From contig NZ_JAMQGO010000006.1 of NCBI RefSeq assembly GCF_023703375.1, forward strand, positions 62,001 to 126,000: a DNA stretch of 64,000 nucleotides, written 5' to 3'. Positions within the stretch are counted from its first letter, which is position 1. Each line of letters starts with the position of its first letter. Made by a program: the position numbers and the translations under genes. Below, one piece after another: positions 17,401-26,099 of the stretch. The stretch is from Lutimaribacter degradans. Its GTDB lineage: Bacteria > Pseudomonadota > Alphaproteobacteria > Rhodobacterales > Rhodobacteraceae. The notes below the pieces were generated by a model that searched no databases, had not been told where the DNA came from, and was given only the letters and a program-made list of their open reading frames with translations.

Positions 17401-19865
17401 TGCAGGCGGTCGAGCTGGCCGAGGGCGAGAACCTGATCGACCTTCCCGTGACAGATGACTGGGGGGCGGGTGTTTACGTTGCGGCGCAGGCAATCCGCCC
17501 GATGGACATGGCGGCCGGGCGCAACCCCGCGCGCGCGCTGGGGCTGGCTCATGCCAGCGTTGATCCGGGGGACAAGCTGTTGCAGGTGTCGATCGACGCG
17601 CCCGAACGCGCCGACCCGCGCGGCCCGCTAAGGGCAGCCGTGCATATCGACGGGCTGGCAGAGGGCGAGACGGCCCATGTGACGCTGGCTGCGGTGGATG
17701 TCGGTATCCTGAATCTCACGCGGTTCGACGCGCCCGACCCTGCCGGGCACTATTTCGGGCAGCGGCGGTTGGGCGTGGAAATACGGGATGTCTATGGCCG
17801 GTTGATCGATGGGTTGAACGGCGCGTTGGGGCAGGTTCGCTCCGGCGGCGATGCGGGCAGCCGTATGCAGATGCAAAGCCCGCCCCCGACCGAACACCTC
17901 GTGGCGTATTTCACCGGTCCCGTCACCGTCGATGCCGAGGGCAGGGCGCAGGTCGCCTTTGATCTGCCTGATTTCAATGGCACCGTTCGGCTGATGGCGG
18001 TTGCATGGTCGCCCCGCGCCGTGGGGCAGGCACAGGCCGACGTGGTCGTGGCCGACCCGGTGGTCGTGACGGCCAGCCTGCCACGGTTCCTGGCGCCCGG
18101 CGATGACAGCCGGATGTTGCTGGAAATCGTGCATGCCAACGGCCCGGTGGGCCGAATGGGGCTGGACGTGACGGCCGATGGGCTGACGCTTGATGCCGGG
18201 TCGATCCCTTCGGAGGTGGAACTGGCCGCGCAAGGCAAGGCCACGCTGTCGGTGCCGATCACCGCAGGCGAAGTGGGCGATCATAGCCTGCGGGTCGCCT
18301 TGACGACGCCGGATGGGCGGCAACTGGTCAAGACGCTGACACTTGGGGTGCGGGCCAACGATCCGCCAGTGTCGCAGACGCGACAAGTTGCGCTCGACCC
18401 CGGGCAAACGTTGTCTTTCGATGCCGATGTGCTGGCCAACTTTCGGCCAGGCACGGGGCAGGCGGTACTTTCGGCCGGCCCGCTGGCGCAGTTGGACGTG
18501 CCGGGGCTGATGGCGCAACTTGATCGCTACCCCTACGGCTGCACCGAGCAGGTTGCCAGCCAGGCATTGCCGTTGCTTTACCTGTCGTCGGTGGCCGACC
18601 CGCTGGGCCTTGGCGATGGTGCGCGCATCGATGTCCGTATCGCGCAGGCAGTTGAACGTATCCTGACCCGGCAATCATCCTCGGGCGCGTTCGGGCTGTG
18701 GCGCGCGGACAGCGGTGATTTCTGGCTGGATGCCTATGTGACCGATTTCCTGTCACGCGCCCGCGCCCGGGGCCATGACGTGCCTGACGTGGCGTTTCGT
18801 GCGGCGCTGGATAACCTGCGCAACCGGGTGAACTATGCCCCGGATTTCGACCAGGGTGGAGAGGCGCTTGCCTATGCATTGCACGTGCTGGCCCGCGAGG
18901 GTGCCGCCGCGATGGGCGATCTGCGCTATTATGCCGATGAAAAGGCACAGGCTTTCGCCACGCCGCTGGCGGCGGCGCAACTGGGCGCGGCGCTTGCCGC
19001 CTATGGCGACCAGACTCGCGCCGACGCGATGTTCGGCGTGGCCGCACGCAAGATGGCCCCGCGTTTGGGCACGGATACGGCCCCGGTCTGGCGGTCCGAT
19101 TATGGCACCAACCTGCGGGATGCGGCAGGGTTGTTGGCGCTTGCATCCGAGGCGGGCAGCACCATGATAGACCGCCCCGCGCTGGCCGCGCATCTGGGGC
19201 GCAACACTGCCGGGATGTCTACGCAAGAGGCCGCCTGGACGTTGATGGCCGCCCGTGCACTGGTGGATGACCCGGCCAATGGCCTGTTGTTGAACGGCCA
19301 GCCCGCGCCCGACCTCTTGGTGCGTCGCTTCGCGCAGGACCTGGGCCAACCGTTGAGCCTGGCGAACGAAGGGGATGCCCCCGTTCGCGTCACGCTCACC
19401 ACGCTTGGTGTGCCTGCGCAGCCCGAACCGGCTGGCGGCTATGGCTATTCGATCACGCGCAGTTATTACGACCTGGATGGCGCGCAGATCGACCCGGCCC
19501 GCGTGGCCGCCGGCACGCGCATGGTGGCCGTGTTGCAGATCACGCCATTCCAGGAAACCGGCGCGCGCCTGATCGTGGATGACCCGCTGCCGGCCGGGTT
19601 CGAGATCGACAACCCCAACCTGCTGCGCAGCGGCGATATCCGTGGCCTTGACTGGCTGGAACCAGCGGGTGCCGAACATTCCGAGTTTCGGGCCGACCGG
19701 TTCGTGGCTGCCGTCGATTGGCGTTCGCCAGACCCGTTCCGCCTGGCTTATATCCTGCGCGCCACCACGCCGGGGCGGTATCATCACCCTGCCGCCACGG
19801 TCGAAGACATGTATCGGCCGCAATACCGGGCCCGCACCGATACCGGCGCTGTTCAGGTTGAATGA
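14445..19865 (+). CDS. Alpha-2-macroglobulin family protein with N-terminal PAN domain
   Basis: Bacterial alpha-2-macroglobulin of 1806 residues from ATG 14445, thought to trap foreign proteases in the periplasm. It has a signal peptide (MRSLFVFLAALICMAGAGG, then PSKAQ), a Cys-rich PAN/Apple-like segment (CERTCRAQPSCRAFTFNQ), repeated macroglobulin domains, a bait region and the thioester motif CTEQ with Cys1366 and Gln1369. No lipobox is seen, unlike the E. coli lipoprotein YfhM. GGGGG precedes the start by eight bases; a longer frame to 14184 runs into the divergent kinase gene. pbpC follows 40 bases downstream, the usual pairing of protease inhibitor and peptidoglycan synthase. Confidence 0.95.
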   Translation: MRSLFVFLAALICMAGAGGPSKAQDGVALPSERFIVTRDMDFFGGDLQPLFDTTYDACERTCRAQPSCRAFTFNQRSNACFPKTGVDQRQSFEGAISAERRDTPPEMMQRGAARGPDLAFLGQTTLDAARDLAADIGNVHPSGQYTVDRMLEAAQKRRSAQDHINALRWTGGALAHQDRADLWIEYARLARLLPSSGDARVFKGRALSAAVNGYLRAASDGARVLALEVMARVLEDNGRGRDMIPALRLAQSIQPQQDIADMLDDAVGKYGFRITNTRVESDLAAPRFCAEFSEPLARNGVEYADYLRLPSPTMAVTTEGRSLCIAGGSHGERYSVTFRAGLPDAKGEGLIKDVQLRFYVKDRSPQIVFPGRAYMLPRGADAAVPVQTVNLETIDLVLRRVDDRNLLRTMQEGYFGNPLRNWERRDFAGDVGEEVWRGTGQVESRLNVDMTTRLPMGDIVSDLAPGLYALSAAVPGVKDYEDPGATQWFILSDLGLTTMSGTDGLHVFVRGLGDAAPRAGLTVTLVSRANRVLDTAQTDAMGHAVFAAGLTLGTGGAAPALVTVRDGQEDMAFLSLTDPAFDLSDRGVEGREAAPPVDVFLTTDRGAYRAGEVIHATALARDGQAQAITGLPLTAILTRPDGVEYSRHLSAEDVAGGHVFALPVAASAPRGSWSLDIKADPDAPALASTSVLVEDFLPERIEFDLALPDGPLSPRAVGAVTIDARYLFGAPAADLGVTGTMHIMPSRSRDAHPGYLFGRHDDPFRGRSTSIGDARTDAQGRARLSLEFPDTQDYTGPSSARLDVSVTEGSGRPVERSITRELAAANPMIGIRPGFDDVLPQGAAATFSLIATNEALPVEWSLNRVVTRYQWYSQNGDWRWEPVTDRTRVAEGTTTLSEAPTTISAPVDWGRYELVVESAQGAYTASSVDFHAGWYAPANPATTPDMLEVSLDKPGYAPGETAQLRVVPRASGKALITVMSNRLISMQAVELAEGENLIDLPVTDDWGAGVYVAAQAIRPMDMAAGRNPARALGLAHASVDPGDKLLQVSIDAPERADPRGPLRAAVHIDGLAEGETAHVTLAAVDVGILNLTRFDAPDPAGHYFGQRRLGVEIRDVYGRLIDGLNGALGQVRSGGDAGSRMQMQSPPPTEHLVAYFTGPVTVDAEGRAQVAFDLPDFNGTVRLMAVAWSPRAVGQAQADVVVADPVVVTASLPRFLAPGDDSRMLLEIVHANGPVGRMGLDVTADGLTLDAGSIPSEVELAAQGKATLSVPITAGEVGDHSLRVALTTPDGRQLVKTLTLGVRANDPPVSQTRQVALDPGQTLSFDADVLANFRPGTGQAVLSAGPLAQLDVPGLMAQLDRYPYGCTEQVASQALPLLYLSSVADPLGLGDGARIDVRIAQAVERILTRQSSSGAFGLWRADSGDFWLDAYVTDFLSRARARGHDVPDVAFRAALDNLRNRVNYAPDFDQGGEALAYALHVLAREGAAAMGDLRYYADEKAQAFATPLAAAQLGAALAAYGDQTRADAMFGVAARKMAPRLGTDTAPVWRSDYGTNLRDAAGLLALASEAGSTMIDRPALAAHLGRNTAGMSTQEAAWTLMAARALVDDPANGLLLNGQPAPDLLVRRFAQDLGQPLSLANEGDAPVRVTLTTLGVPAQPEPAGGYGYSITRSYYDLDGAQIDPARVAAGTRMVAVLQITPFQETGARLIVDDPLPAGFEIDNPNLLRSGDIRGLDWLEPAGAEHSEFRADRFVAAVDWRSPDPFRLAYILRATTPGRYHHPAATVEDMYRPQYRARTDTGAVQVE

Positions 19866-19905
19866 GATGGGCGACCGGGCGCCGAAAGGCGGGGCGGGGT
19901 GATCC

Positions 19906-21945
19906 ATGCCCAGGGTTGAGCGGCTTCTGGCCTTGGCCGTGCTTGTTCTTATTAGCGCGGCGGCGGCGCGCGATGCGTTCGACCGTTGGGTGGATGCAAC
20001 CGTTTTGCCGCCGACACTGGTGGCCCAATCGGTAGAAATTCGGGACCGGAGCGGTCAGCTTTTGCGCGCCTACCCGGTTGAAAACGGGCGCTGGCGGTTG
20101 GGCGCGCGGTCCGACCAGGTGGACCCGACCTATCTTGAGATGCTTTTTGCCTATGAAGACCGGCGGTTCGCCAGCCATGCGGGCGTCGATCTTCTGGGGC
20201 TGCTGCGTGCCGCCGGGCAGGCCGTCGGGCACGGGCGCGTGGTGTCGGGCGGATCGACTCTGACGATGCAGGTGGCGCGCTTGCTCGAGAACAGCGGCAC
20301 CGGCGCCTGGCGGGGCAAGCTGCGCCAGATACGCGTGGCGCTGGCGCTGGAACGCCAGATTGGCAAGGACGAGATCCTGTCGCTCTACCTGACGCTTGCG
20401 CCTTTCGGCGGCAATATCGAGGGGGTGCGCGCCGCCACGCTGGCCTGGTTCGGCAAAGAACCTGCGCGCCTGACCCCGGCACAGGCGGCTTTGCTGATCG
20501 CCCTGCCACAATCGCCCGAGGCACGTCGCCCCGACCGCCACCACCGTGCCGCCACGCGGGCGCGTGACCGGGTTTTGGCCCGGATGGTGGGCGCGGGCGT
20601 CTTGTCGCCCTACGCCGCCAGCGCCGCCCGGTCAGAGCCCGTGCCCGCATCGCGCCGCCCGTTTCCCATGCTGGCGCCACACCTTGGCGACCGCCTGCAC
20701 ATGGAAGACCCCACCGCGCCGCGACATGACGTGACGGTGGATGCGCAGGTACAGCGCGGAATGGAAGATCTGGCGCGCGGCGCGGTTGCCGGGCAGCCCG
20801 CCCGGTTGTCGGTTGCGATCCTGGTGGCCGATCACCGCACGGGCGAGGTTCTGGCCTCGGTCGGCTCACCCGATTACGCGGCCGAACGCCGGCAAGGCTT
20901 CGTTGACATGACCCGCGCCTTGCGGTCGCCTGGCTCGACATTGAAGCCGCTGATCTATGCGTTGGGTTTCGACCAGGGGCTGGCGCATCCACAAACCTTG
21001 ATCGCGGACCGTCCGACAGATTTCGGCGGTTATGCGCCGCAGAATTTCGATGGGGGCTTTCGCGGCGAATTGACGGTGGAACGTGCGCTGCAATTGTCGC
21101 TGAACGTGCCCGCCGTCGCGATGATGCAGGCGGTTGGACCGGCGCGGCTGGTTGCGGCGATGGAGCGGGCAGGGGCGCAACCCGTCATTCCCGGCGGCCG
21201 GCCCGGTCTGGCCGTGGCGCTTGGCGGGGTCGGCGTGTCGCTGCGCGACCTGGTGCAGATCTATGCCGGGATTGCCAATGGCGGACGGGCAGTGGGGCTG
21301 CGCAGCCGGGATGGACCGACCAAGTCGCGCCGCCTGACCACTGCGCGCGCGGCCTGGTCGGTGGGGCACGTGCTGGCCGGGCTGGCGCCACCGCCGGGGA
21401 GCCCCAACCTGCGGCTGGCCTACAAGACCGGCACGTCTTACGGTTATCGCGATGCCTGGGCCGTGGGCTATGACGGGCGGCACGTCGTGGGTGTCTGGAT
21501 GGGCAGGGCGGATGGCACGCCGGTGCCCGGCGCCTTTGGCGGAGAGCTGGCTGCGCCCGTGCTGTTCCGGGCGTTCACGCGGCTGAAGCCGCGCATAGAC
21601 CCGCTGCCACCCCCGCCGGCCGATGCCTTGCTGGTCTCCACCGACCGTCTGCCTGCACCGTTACAACGATTTCGCGGTCGCGATGCAGCCTTTGCACCCG
21701 ATGAGAATGCACCGAAACTGGCCTTTCCGCCCGATGGCGCGCGCCTGGCGCTGGAAGGGGGCAACCTGGTGATCAAGCTGCGGGACGGCATCGCGCCATT
21801 CACCGTTCTGGCCAATGGCAACCCGATGCAGACCGGCGCGCGCCGGCGCGAAATTACCCTGCCCGCGCCGGGCCCCGGTTTCGTCACGTTGTCGGTGATA
21901 GACGCGCACGGGCGTGCCGCCCGTGCGCGAATTCGTGTCGATTGA
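19906..21945 (+). CDS. pbpC: Penicillin-binding protein 1C
   Basis: Bifunctional peptidoglycan synthase of 679 residues anchored by one N-terminal membrane segment (about 5-21). The glycosyltransferase (GT51) domain has catalytic Glu84 in EDRRFASH and the GGSTLTMQ motif (115-122). The transpeptidase domain has SxxK at Ser344-Lys347, SLN at 398-400 and KTGTS at 507-511. The C-terminal 90 residues are the PBP1C-specific domain. It follows the alpha-2-macroglobulin gene by 40 bases on the same strand; the pair is a recurring operon thought to protect and repair the wall after outer-membrane breach. Confidence 0.95.
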   Translation: MPRVERLLALAVLVLISAAAARDAFDRWVDATVLPPTLVAQSVEIRDRSGQLLRAYPVENGRWRLGARSDQVDPTYLEMLFAYEDRRFASHAGVDLLGLLRAAGQAVGHGRVVSGGSTLTMQVARLLENSGTGAWRGKLRQIRVALALERQIGKDEILSLYLTLAPFGGNIEGVRAATLAWFGKEPARLTPAQAALLIALPQSPEARRPDRHHRAATRARDRVLARMVGAGVLSPYAASAARSEPVPASRRPFPMLAPHLGDRLHMEDPTAPRHDVTVDAQVQRGMEDLARGAVAGQPARLSVAILVADHRTGEVLASVGSPDYAAERRQGFVDMTRALRSPGSTLKPLIYALGFDQGLAHPQTLIADRPTDFGGYAPQNFDGGFRGELTVERALQLSLNVPAVAMMQAVGPARLVAAMERAGAQPVIPGGRPGLAVALGGVGVSLRDLVQIYAGIANGGRAVGLRSRDGPTKSRRLTTARAAWSVGHVLAGLAPPPGSPNLRLAYKTGTSYGYRDAWAVGYDGRHVVGVWMGRADGTPVPGAFGGELAAPVLFRAFTRLKPRIDPLPPPPADALLVSTDRLPAPLQRFRGRDAAFAPDENAPKLAFPPDGARLALEGGNLVIKLRDGIAPFTVLANGNPMQTGARRREITLPAPGPGFVTLSVIDAHGRAARARIRVD

Positions 21946-21948
21946 CAC

Positions 21949-21972
21949 GCGGTCTTTTGTGAAAAAGGCCGC
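21949..21972. terminator. Hairpin between convergent pbpC and thiolase genes
   Basis: GCGGTCTTTT (21949-21958) pairs with AAAAGGCCGC (21963-21972) across a four-base loop, with one T-G wobble. T-rich and A-rich arms flank a GC base, so it can work in both directions. It lies in the 28-base convergent gap. Confidence 0.5.
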
Positions 21973-21973
21973 T

Positions 21974-23152
21974 TTACAGGCGTTCGATGGCCAGCGCGAT
22001 GCCCTGACCGCCGCCGATGCACATCGTGATCAACGCTTTCGAGCCGCCCGTGCGTTCCAGCTCGTACATCGCCTTGACGGTGATGATGCAGCCCGTGGCC
22101 CCAACCGGGTGCCCCAGCGCAATCGCCCCGCCATTCGGGTTGACCTTGGCAGGGTCCAGACCCAGCCCGTTATTCACCGCCACCGCCTGGGCGGCGAACG
22201 CCTCGTTGGACTCGATCACGTCGAAATCGCCGATAGACAAGCCGGTACGCGCCAGCAGGTTTTCAACCGCCGGGATGGGACCGATGCCCATAACCTCGGG
22301 GCGGACGCCGGCATGGGCATAGCCCAGAATACGGAATTTCGGGGTCAGCCCTGCCTTTTCCGCGGCGCTGGCCCGGGCCAGAACGATGGATGCCGCGCCG
22401 TCGTTGATCCCGCTGGCATTGCCTGCGGTCACGCTGCCATCCTTCTTGAACACGGGGCGCAGACCGGCCAGCGCATCGGATGTTGTGGCCTTGGGGTGTT
22501 CGTCGGTGTCAAAGGGCACCATGTCGCGCTTTACCTTGACCTCGACCGGCACGATCTGGTCCCTGAAATGACCCGCCTCGATCGCTGCTGCGGCGCGTTT
22601 CTGACTTTCCAGTGCAAAGCCGTCCTGGTCGTCGCGGGAAATTCCGTGCTCGGCGGCCACGTTTTCGGCCGTTACGCCCATGTGTCCGGTCCCGAACGGG
22701 CAATTCAGCGCACCCAGCATCATGTCCAGCGTCTTGATGTCGCCCATCTTGGCACCCCAGCGCTGGTGCTGGTTGATGTAGGGGCTGCGTGACATCGCCT
22801 CGGCCCCGCCCGCTAGGGCAAAATCGGCATCGCCAAGCATCAGCGCCTGGGTCGACGACACGATGGCCTGCGCACCCGAGCCGCACAGGCGGTTCACGTT
22901 CATCGCCGGTGTCGTGTCGGGTATTCCGGCCTGGATCGCGGCCACGCGCGACAGGTACATGTCGCGCGGTTCGGTGTTGATCACGTGGCCGAACACGACG
23001 TGGCCGATCTGGCCACCCTCGACGCCGGCGCGTTCCAACGCGGCCTTCGCGACCACGGTTGCAGTGTCGATGGGCGCGGTGCCGGCGAGACTGCCGCCGA
23101 ATGTACCAATGGCGGTGCGGGCGCCGCCCAGAATCACGATATCGTCGCTCAT
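21974..23152 (-). CDS. Acetyl-CoA C-acyltransferase (thiolase)
   Basis: Thiolase of 392 residues catalysing condensation or cleavage between acetyl-CoA and acyl-CoA. The nucleophilic Cys90 is in NRLCGSGAQA; His348 in GHPVGATG and Cys378 in CIGGGQG complete the active site. Sequence and length fit PhaA/AtoB-type acetoacetyl-CoA thiolases as well as broader 3-ketoacyl-CoA thiolases. No phaB, phaC or beta-oxidation partner is adjacent, so the pathway (polyhydroxybutyrate, ethylmalonyl-CoA or beta-oxidation) cannot be fixed. A GGAACGTTCC palindrome lies 63 bases upstream of its start. Confidence 0.92.
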   Translation of the reverse strand: MSDDIVILGGARTAIGTFGGSLAGTAPIDTATVVAKAALERAGVEGGQIGHVVFGHVINTEPRDMYLSRVAAIQAGIPDTTPAMNVNRLCGSGAQAIVSSTQALMLGDADFALAGGAEAMSRSPYINQHQRWGAKMGDIKTLDMMLGALNCPFGTGHMGVTAENVAAEHGISRDDQDGFALESQKRAAAAIEAGHFRDQIVPVEVKVKRDMVPFDTDEHPKATTSDALAGLRPVFKKDGSVTAGNASGINDGAASIVLARASAAEKAGLTPKFRILGYAHAGVRPEVMGIGPIPAVENLLARTGLSIGDFDVIESNEAFAAQAVAVNNGLGLDPAKVNPNGGAIALGHPVGATGCIITVKAMYELERTGGSKALITMCIGGGQGIALAIERL

Positions 23153-23239
23153 GCTTTCCCCTCCTGATGAGTCGTTCGGCCAGACCCTAACGCCGCCCCG
23201 CGCGCGATGGCAGGGGAACGTTCCGTCACGTCAGGCGCT

Positions 23240-23995
23240 TTAGGTTGCGTAATTACTGCCCTCTTCATCCAGGATGGCCTTCAACTCGGCCAGGTGGCGG
23301 GCATCCTGTTCGGGATAGGTTTCCAGCTCTTGCGCGGTTTTCTCGGCAATTTCATCCGACAGGACGCGCAGCGTCTGTCCGGTTTGTAGCGCGCGGATAT
23401 AGGTTTCGGCCGCGCGTTCGAAATAATACATCCGGTTGAATGTCTCGGCCACTGTCTGCCCGATCACCAGGACACCATGATTGCCCATGATCATTACCCG
23501 TTTCTTCGGATCATCGAACAGCCGGGCACAGCGTTCACCCTCGTCCTCGAAGGCGAGGCCCCCGTATCCATCGTCGATGACATAGCGATTGAAGAACGTG
23601 GCGCAGTTCTGGTCGATCGGGGGCAGGCGACTGTCCGCCAAGGAGGCCAGAACCGTGGCGTGGATCGAATGCACATGCATCGCGCAGCGCGCGTGGGCGC
23701 AATGCCGGTGAATGCCGCCATGCAGGCCCCAGGCGGTGGGGTCGGGCGCGTCCGGGCCTTTCTGGGTGTCGGGGTCATTCGCGTCCACCTCGATCAGATC
23801 GGAGGCCCGGATGCGCGAAAAATGCATCTGGTTGGGGTTCATCAAGAAGCGCGTGCCATCGTCGTTTACGGCCAGCGAGAAATGGTTCGCCACGGCCTCG
23901 TGCATGTTCAGGCGCGCGGTCCAGCGAAAGGCGGCGGCGAGGTCGACGCGTTCCTGCCAATGGTCGATATTGGGTTTCAGGTTGGTTACGCTCAT
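23240..23995 (-). CDS. Class II aldolase/adducin family protein
   Basis: 251-residue member of the class II aldolase/adducin family. Metal-site histidines are visible in MHVHSIHATVL, with further conserved segments NHFSLAV and MIMGNHGVLVIG. ATG 23995 (MSVTNLKPN) overlaps the stop of the upstream VOC gene in an ATGA junction, so the two are translationally coupled; a longer frame to 24064 is only the overlap read-through. Some family members cleave sugar phosphates and others are decarboxylases or salvage enzymes, so the substrate is open. Confidence 0.85.
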   Translation of the reverse strand: MSVTNLKPNIDHWQERVDLAAAFRWTARLNMHEAVANHFSLAVNDDGTRFLMNPNQMHFSRIRASDLIEVDANDPDTQKGPDAPDPTAWGLHGGIHRHCAHARCAMHVHSIHATVLASLADSRLPPIDQNCATFFNRYVIDDGYGGLAFEDEGERCARLFDDPKKRVMIMGNHGVLVIGQTVAETFNRMYYFERAAETYIRALQTGQTLRVLSDEIAEKTAQELETYPEQDARHLAELKAILDEEGSNYAT

Positions 23996-24441
23996 GTCTC
24001 GGGCTCCTTGATTTGCATATCCGGTTTGGGCTGACTGGCGACCCAAGCATAGCCGTTGTCGCACAGAATACAGGTTTCACGCAGCCCGTGGGGTTTGTCG
24101 GTGGGCGGTTGCAGCACGACGGCACCACGGGCCGCGGCCCGTGCGGCTGCGGCATCCGGGTTGGTGTCGTACAAGCGAATTTCCAGCCCCGCACCGCGCG
24201 GCCCCGCCTCGGGCAACAGGCCTTGCAGCGGGTGCGCGCGATAAGTGCCGTCAGCGTGCAATTGAAACACTTGGGCGCCATAGGCCATGATCGCGAAATC
24301 GGCGCTGACGCGATGGGCGGTCATCCCGAAAAGATCGGCCAGGAAATCGGCCTGTGCGGCCACGTCGCGCACCAGCAGGTTCAGCCCCAGGCCGCGCAGG
24401 CTGGCGCCGAATTCCTCGGCGGTGACGGTTTCGAAATTCAT
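23992..24441 (-). CDS. VOC family (glyoxalase-fold) protein
   Basis: 149-residue VOC-superfamily protein from ATG 24441; ATG 24507 would add 22 residues. It has the beta-alpha-beta-beta-beta pattern, with GLNLLVRDVAAQADFLADLFG in the first half and GLEIRLYDTNPDAAAARAAARG in the second. It could be a dioxygenase-, epimerase- or glyoxalase-like enzyme. Its stop overlaps the aldolase start by four bases, so both proteins are probably made together and may act on the same small-molecule pathway. It is divergent from amn, with a short palindrome in the shared region. Confidence 0.78.
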   Translation of the reverse strand: MNFETVTAEEFGASLRGLGLNLLVRDVAAQADFLADLFGMTAHRVSADFAIMAYGAQVFQLHADGTYRAHPLQGLLPEAGPRGAGLEIRLYDTNPDAAAARAAARGAVVLQPPTDKPHGLRETCILCDNGYAWVASQPKPDMQIKEPET

Positions 24442-24505
24442 GTCCGGGCCCCTGGCTTTCCTGCGCCCAGCTTTGACGGGGGGTATCGGCGCGTCAATGT
24501 CTGTC

Positions 24506-24517
24506 ATCAAAGTTGAT
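24506..24517. promoter_or_regulatory. Short palindrome in the VOC/amn divergent region
   Basis: ATCAAAGTTGAT is a perfect inverted repeat (ATCAA, 2-base spacer, TTGAT) between the divergent VOC-aldolase unit and amn. It could be an operator. No regulator gene is adjacent, and a 12-base palindrome can occur by chance. Confidence 0.25.
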
Positions 24518-24568
24518 CTTCGCCCTGCGACCTGATCCAGTGAAACGAACGCAAGACAGGAGCCGCCG

Positions 24569-26044
24569 ATGCCCCACGCCAGTGATATCGACATTCCCGA
24601 AACGCCGGGGCCTGTGCTGTTTACCGACCCCAAGGCCGCGGTCGAGCAGTTGATCGTGCTTTATGATCGCGCGGTCGGGCACCTGTGCGATGCCTTTACC
24701 GCCGCGATGGACGGTGCCGTGCCGCGTGGCCGCGTGCGCGCTTTTTACCCCGAAATCCGCATTACCACGCAAACCTTTGCGCAAGTGGACAGCCGGTTGA
24801 GCTTCGGCCATGTCGCGGGGCCCGGCACCCATGCCACCACGATCACCCGGCCCGACCTGTTTCGCCACTACCTTGAGCAGCAGATTGGCCTTCTGGTGCA
24901 AAACCACGGGCAACCTGTGCAAATCGGCATATCCGACACGCCGATGCCCGTGCATTTCGCGGTGGCCGGCAGGCCGGGCCTGGCCGTGCCGCAGGAAGGT
25001 GCGGCCGAATTCACTCTGCGCGACGTGTTCGACGTGCCCGAGTTGAGCACCACGAATGATGACATCGTGAACGGCATCCATAGGCCCGGGCCCGACGGGG
25101 CGGGGCCGCTGGCGCCCTTTACCGCGCAGCGGGTGGATTACAGCCTGGCACGGCTGGCCCATTACACCGCGACCGATCCGGGCCATTTCCAGAACTTCGT
25201 TCTGTTTACCAACTACCAATTCTATGTGCAGGAGTTCGAAACCTTTGCCCGCAAGGCCCTGGCCGATTCTGAAAGCGGCTATACCGCCTTTGTCGGCAGC
25301 GGGAATGCCACGATCACCGACCCCGAGGCACCGCTGATCGAGCCGGCCAAGATGCCCCAAATGCCGACCTATCACCTGAAACGCGCGAATGGTGACGGGA
25401 TCACGCTGGTCAATATCGGGGTGGGGCCGTCAAACGCCAAGACCGCGACCGATCATATCGCCGTGCTACGCCCGCATGCCTGGGTCATGGTGGGCCATTG
25501 CGCGGGGTTGCGCAATTCGCAAAGCCTGGGCGATTTCGTGTTGGCCCATGCGTATTTGCGCGAAGACAAGGTGCTGGACGACGATCTGCCCGTCTGGGTG
25601 CCGGTGCCGGCGCTGGCGGAAATCCAGATCGCGCTGCAAAACGCGGTCGCCGAGGAAACGGCGCTTGACGGGTACGACCTGAAGCGGATCATGCGCACCG
25701 GCACGGTGGCCAGTGTGGACAACCGCAACTGGGAATTGCGCGACCAACAAGGCCCGGTGCAGCGCCTGTCGCAATCCCGCGCCATCGCGCTGGACATGGA
25801 AAGCGCGACGATCGCGGCAAACGGTTTCCGCTTTCACGTGCCCTATGGCACCTTGTTATGCGTCAGCGACAAACCGCTTCATGGCGAGTTGAAACTGCCG
25901 GGCATGGCCAGCGATTTCTACAAGACGCAGGTTGCGCGCCATTTGCGAATTGGTATTCGGGCGATGGAGCTGCTGCGCGGCATGCCGTTGGAGCGCATGC
26001 ATAGTCGAAAGTTGCGCAGCTTTGACGAGACTGCATTCCTCTGA
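24569..26044 (+). CDS. amn: AMP nucleosidase
   Basis: 491-residue AMP nucleosidase, which hydrolyses AMP to adenine and ribose 5-phosphate in purine balance. The N-terminal domain (about 1-180) is specific to AMN, and the C-terminal half is a nucleoside-phosphorylase fold with motifs LVNIGVGPSNAKTATDHIAV, VMVGHCAGLR and the DMESATIAANGFRF segment that carries the acidic catalytic and ribose-contacting residues. AGGAG lies just before ATG 24569. It is monocistronic and followed by a hairpin at 26057-26078. Confidence 0.94.
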   Translation: MPHASDIDIPETPGPVLFTDPKAAVEQLIVLYDRAVGHLCDAFTAAMDGAVPRGRVRAFYPEIRITTQTFAQVDSRLSFGHVAGPGTHATTITRPDLFRHYLEQQIGLLVQNHGQPVQIGISDTPMPVHFAVAGRPGLAVPQEGAAEFTLRDVFDVPELSTTNDDIVNGIHRPGPDGAGPLAPFTAQRVDYSLARLAHYTATDPGHFQNFVLFTNYQFYVQEFETFARKALADSESGYTAFVGSGNATITDPEAPLIEPAKMPQMPTYHLKRANGDGITLVNIGVGPSNAKTATDHIAVLRPHAWVMVGHCAGLRNSQSLGDFVLAHAYLREDKVLDDDLPVWVPVPALAEIQIALQNAVAEETALDGYDLKRIMRTGTVASVDNRNWELRDQQGPVQRLSQSRAIALDMESATIAANGFRFHVPYGTLLCVSDKPLHGELKLPGMASDFYKTQVARHLRIGIRAMELLRGMPLERMHSRKLRSFDETAFL

Positions 26045-26056
26045 CGCCGGGAAAAT

Positions 26057-26078
26057 GCGAAAAACACCTGTTTTTCGC
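26057..26078. terminator. Hairpin downstream of amn
   Basis: GCGAAAAAC (26057-26065) pairs with GTTTTTCGC (26070-26078) around ACCT. The T-rich descending arm and position 13 bases past the amn stop suggest a terminator, though it has few G/C pairs. It also lies just upstream of the HU promoter. Confidence 0.4.
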
Positions 26079-26099
26079 TTGCAAACCTACCGCTAATCG

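Noticed and set aside
15534..17552. Long minus-strand open frame (672 codons) inside the alpha-2-macroglobulin gene
   Set aside because: It is antisense to a gene with clear domains, is rich in Arg, His and Gln as mirror frames of GC-rich genes are, and has no recognisable motif.
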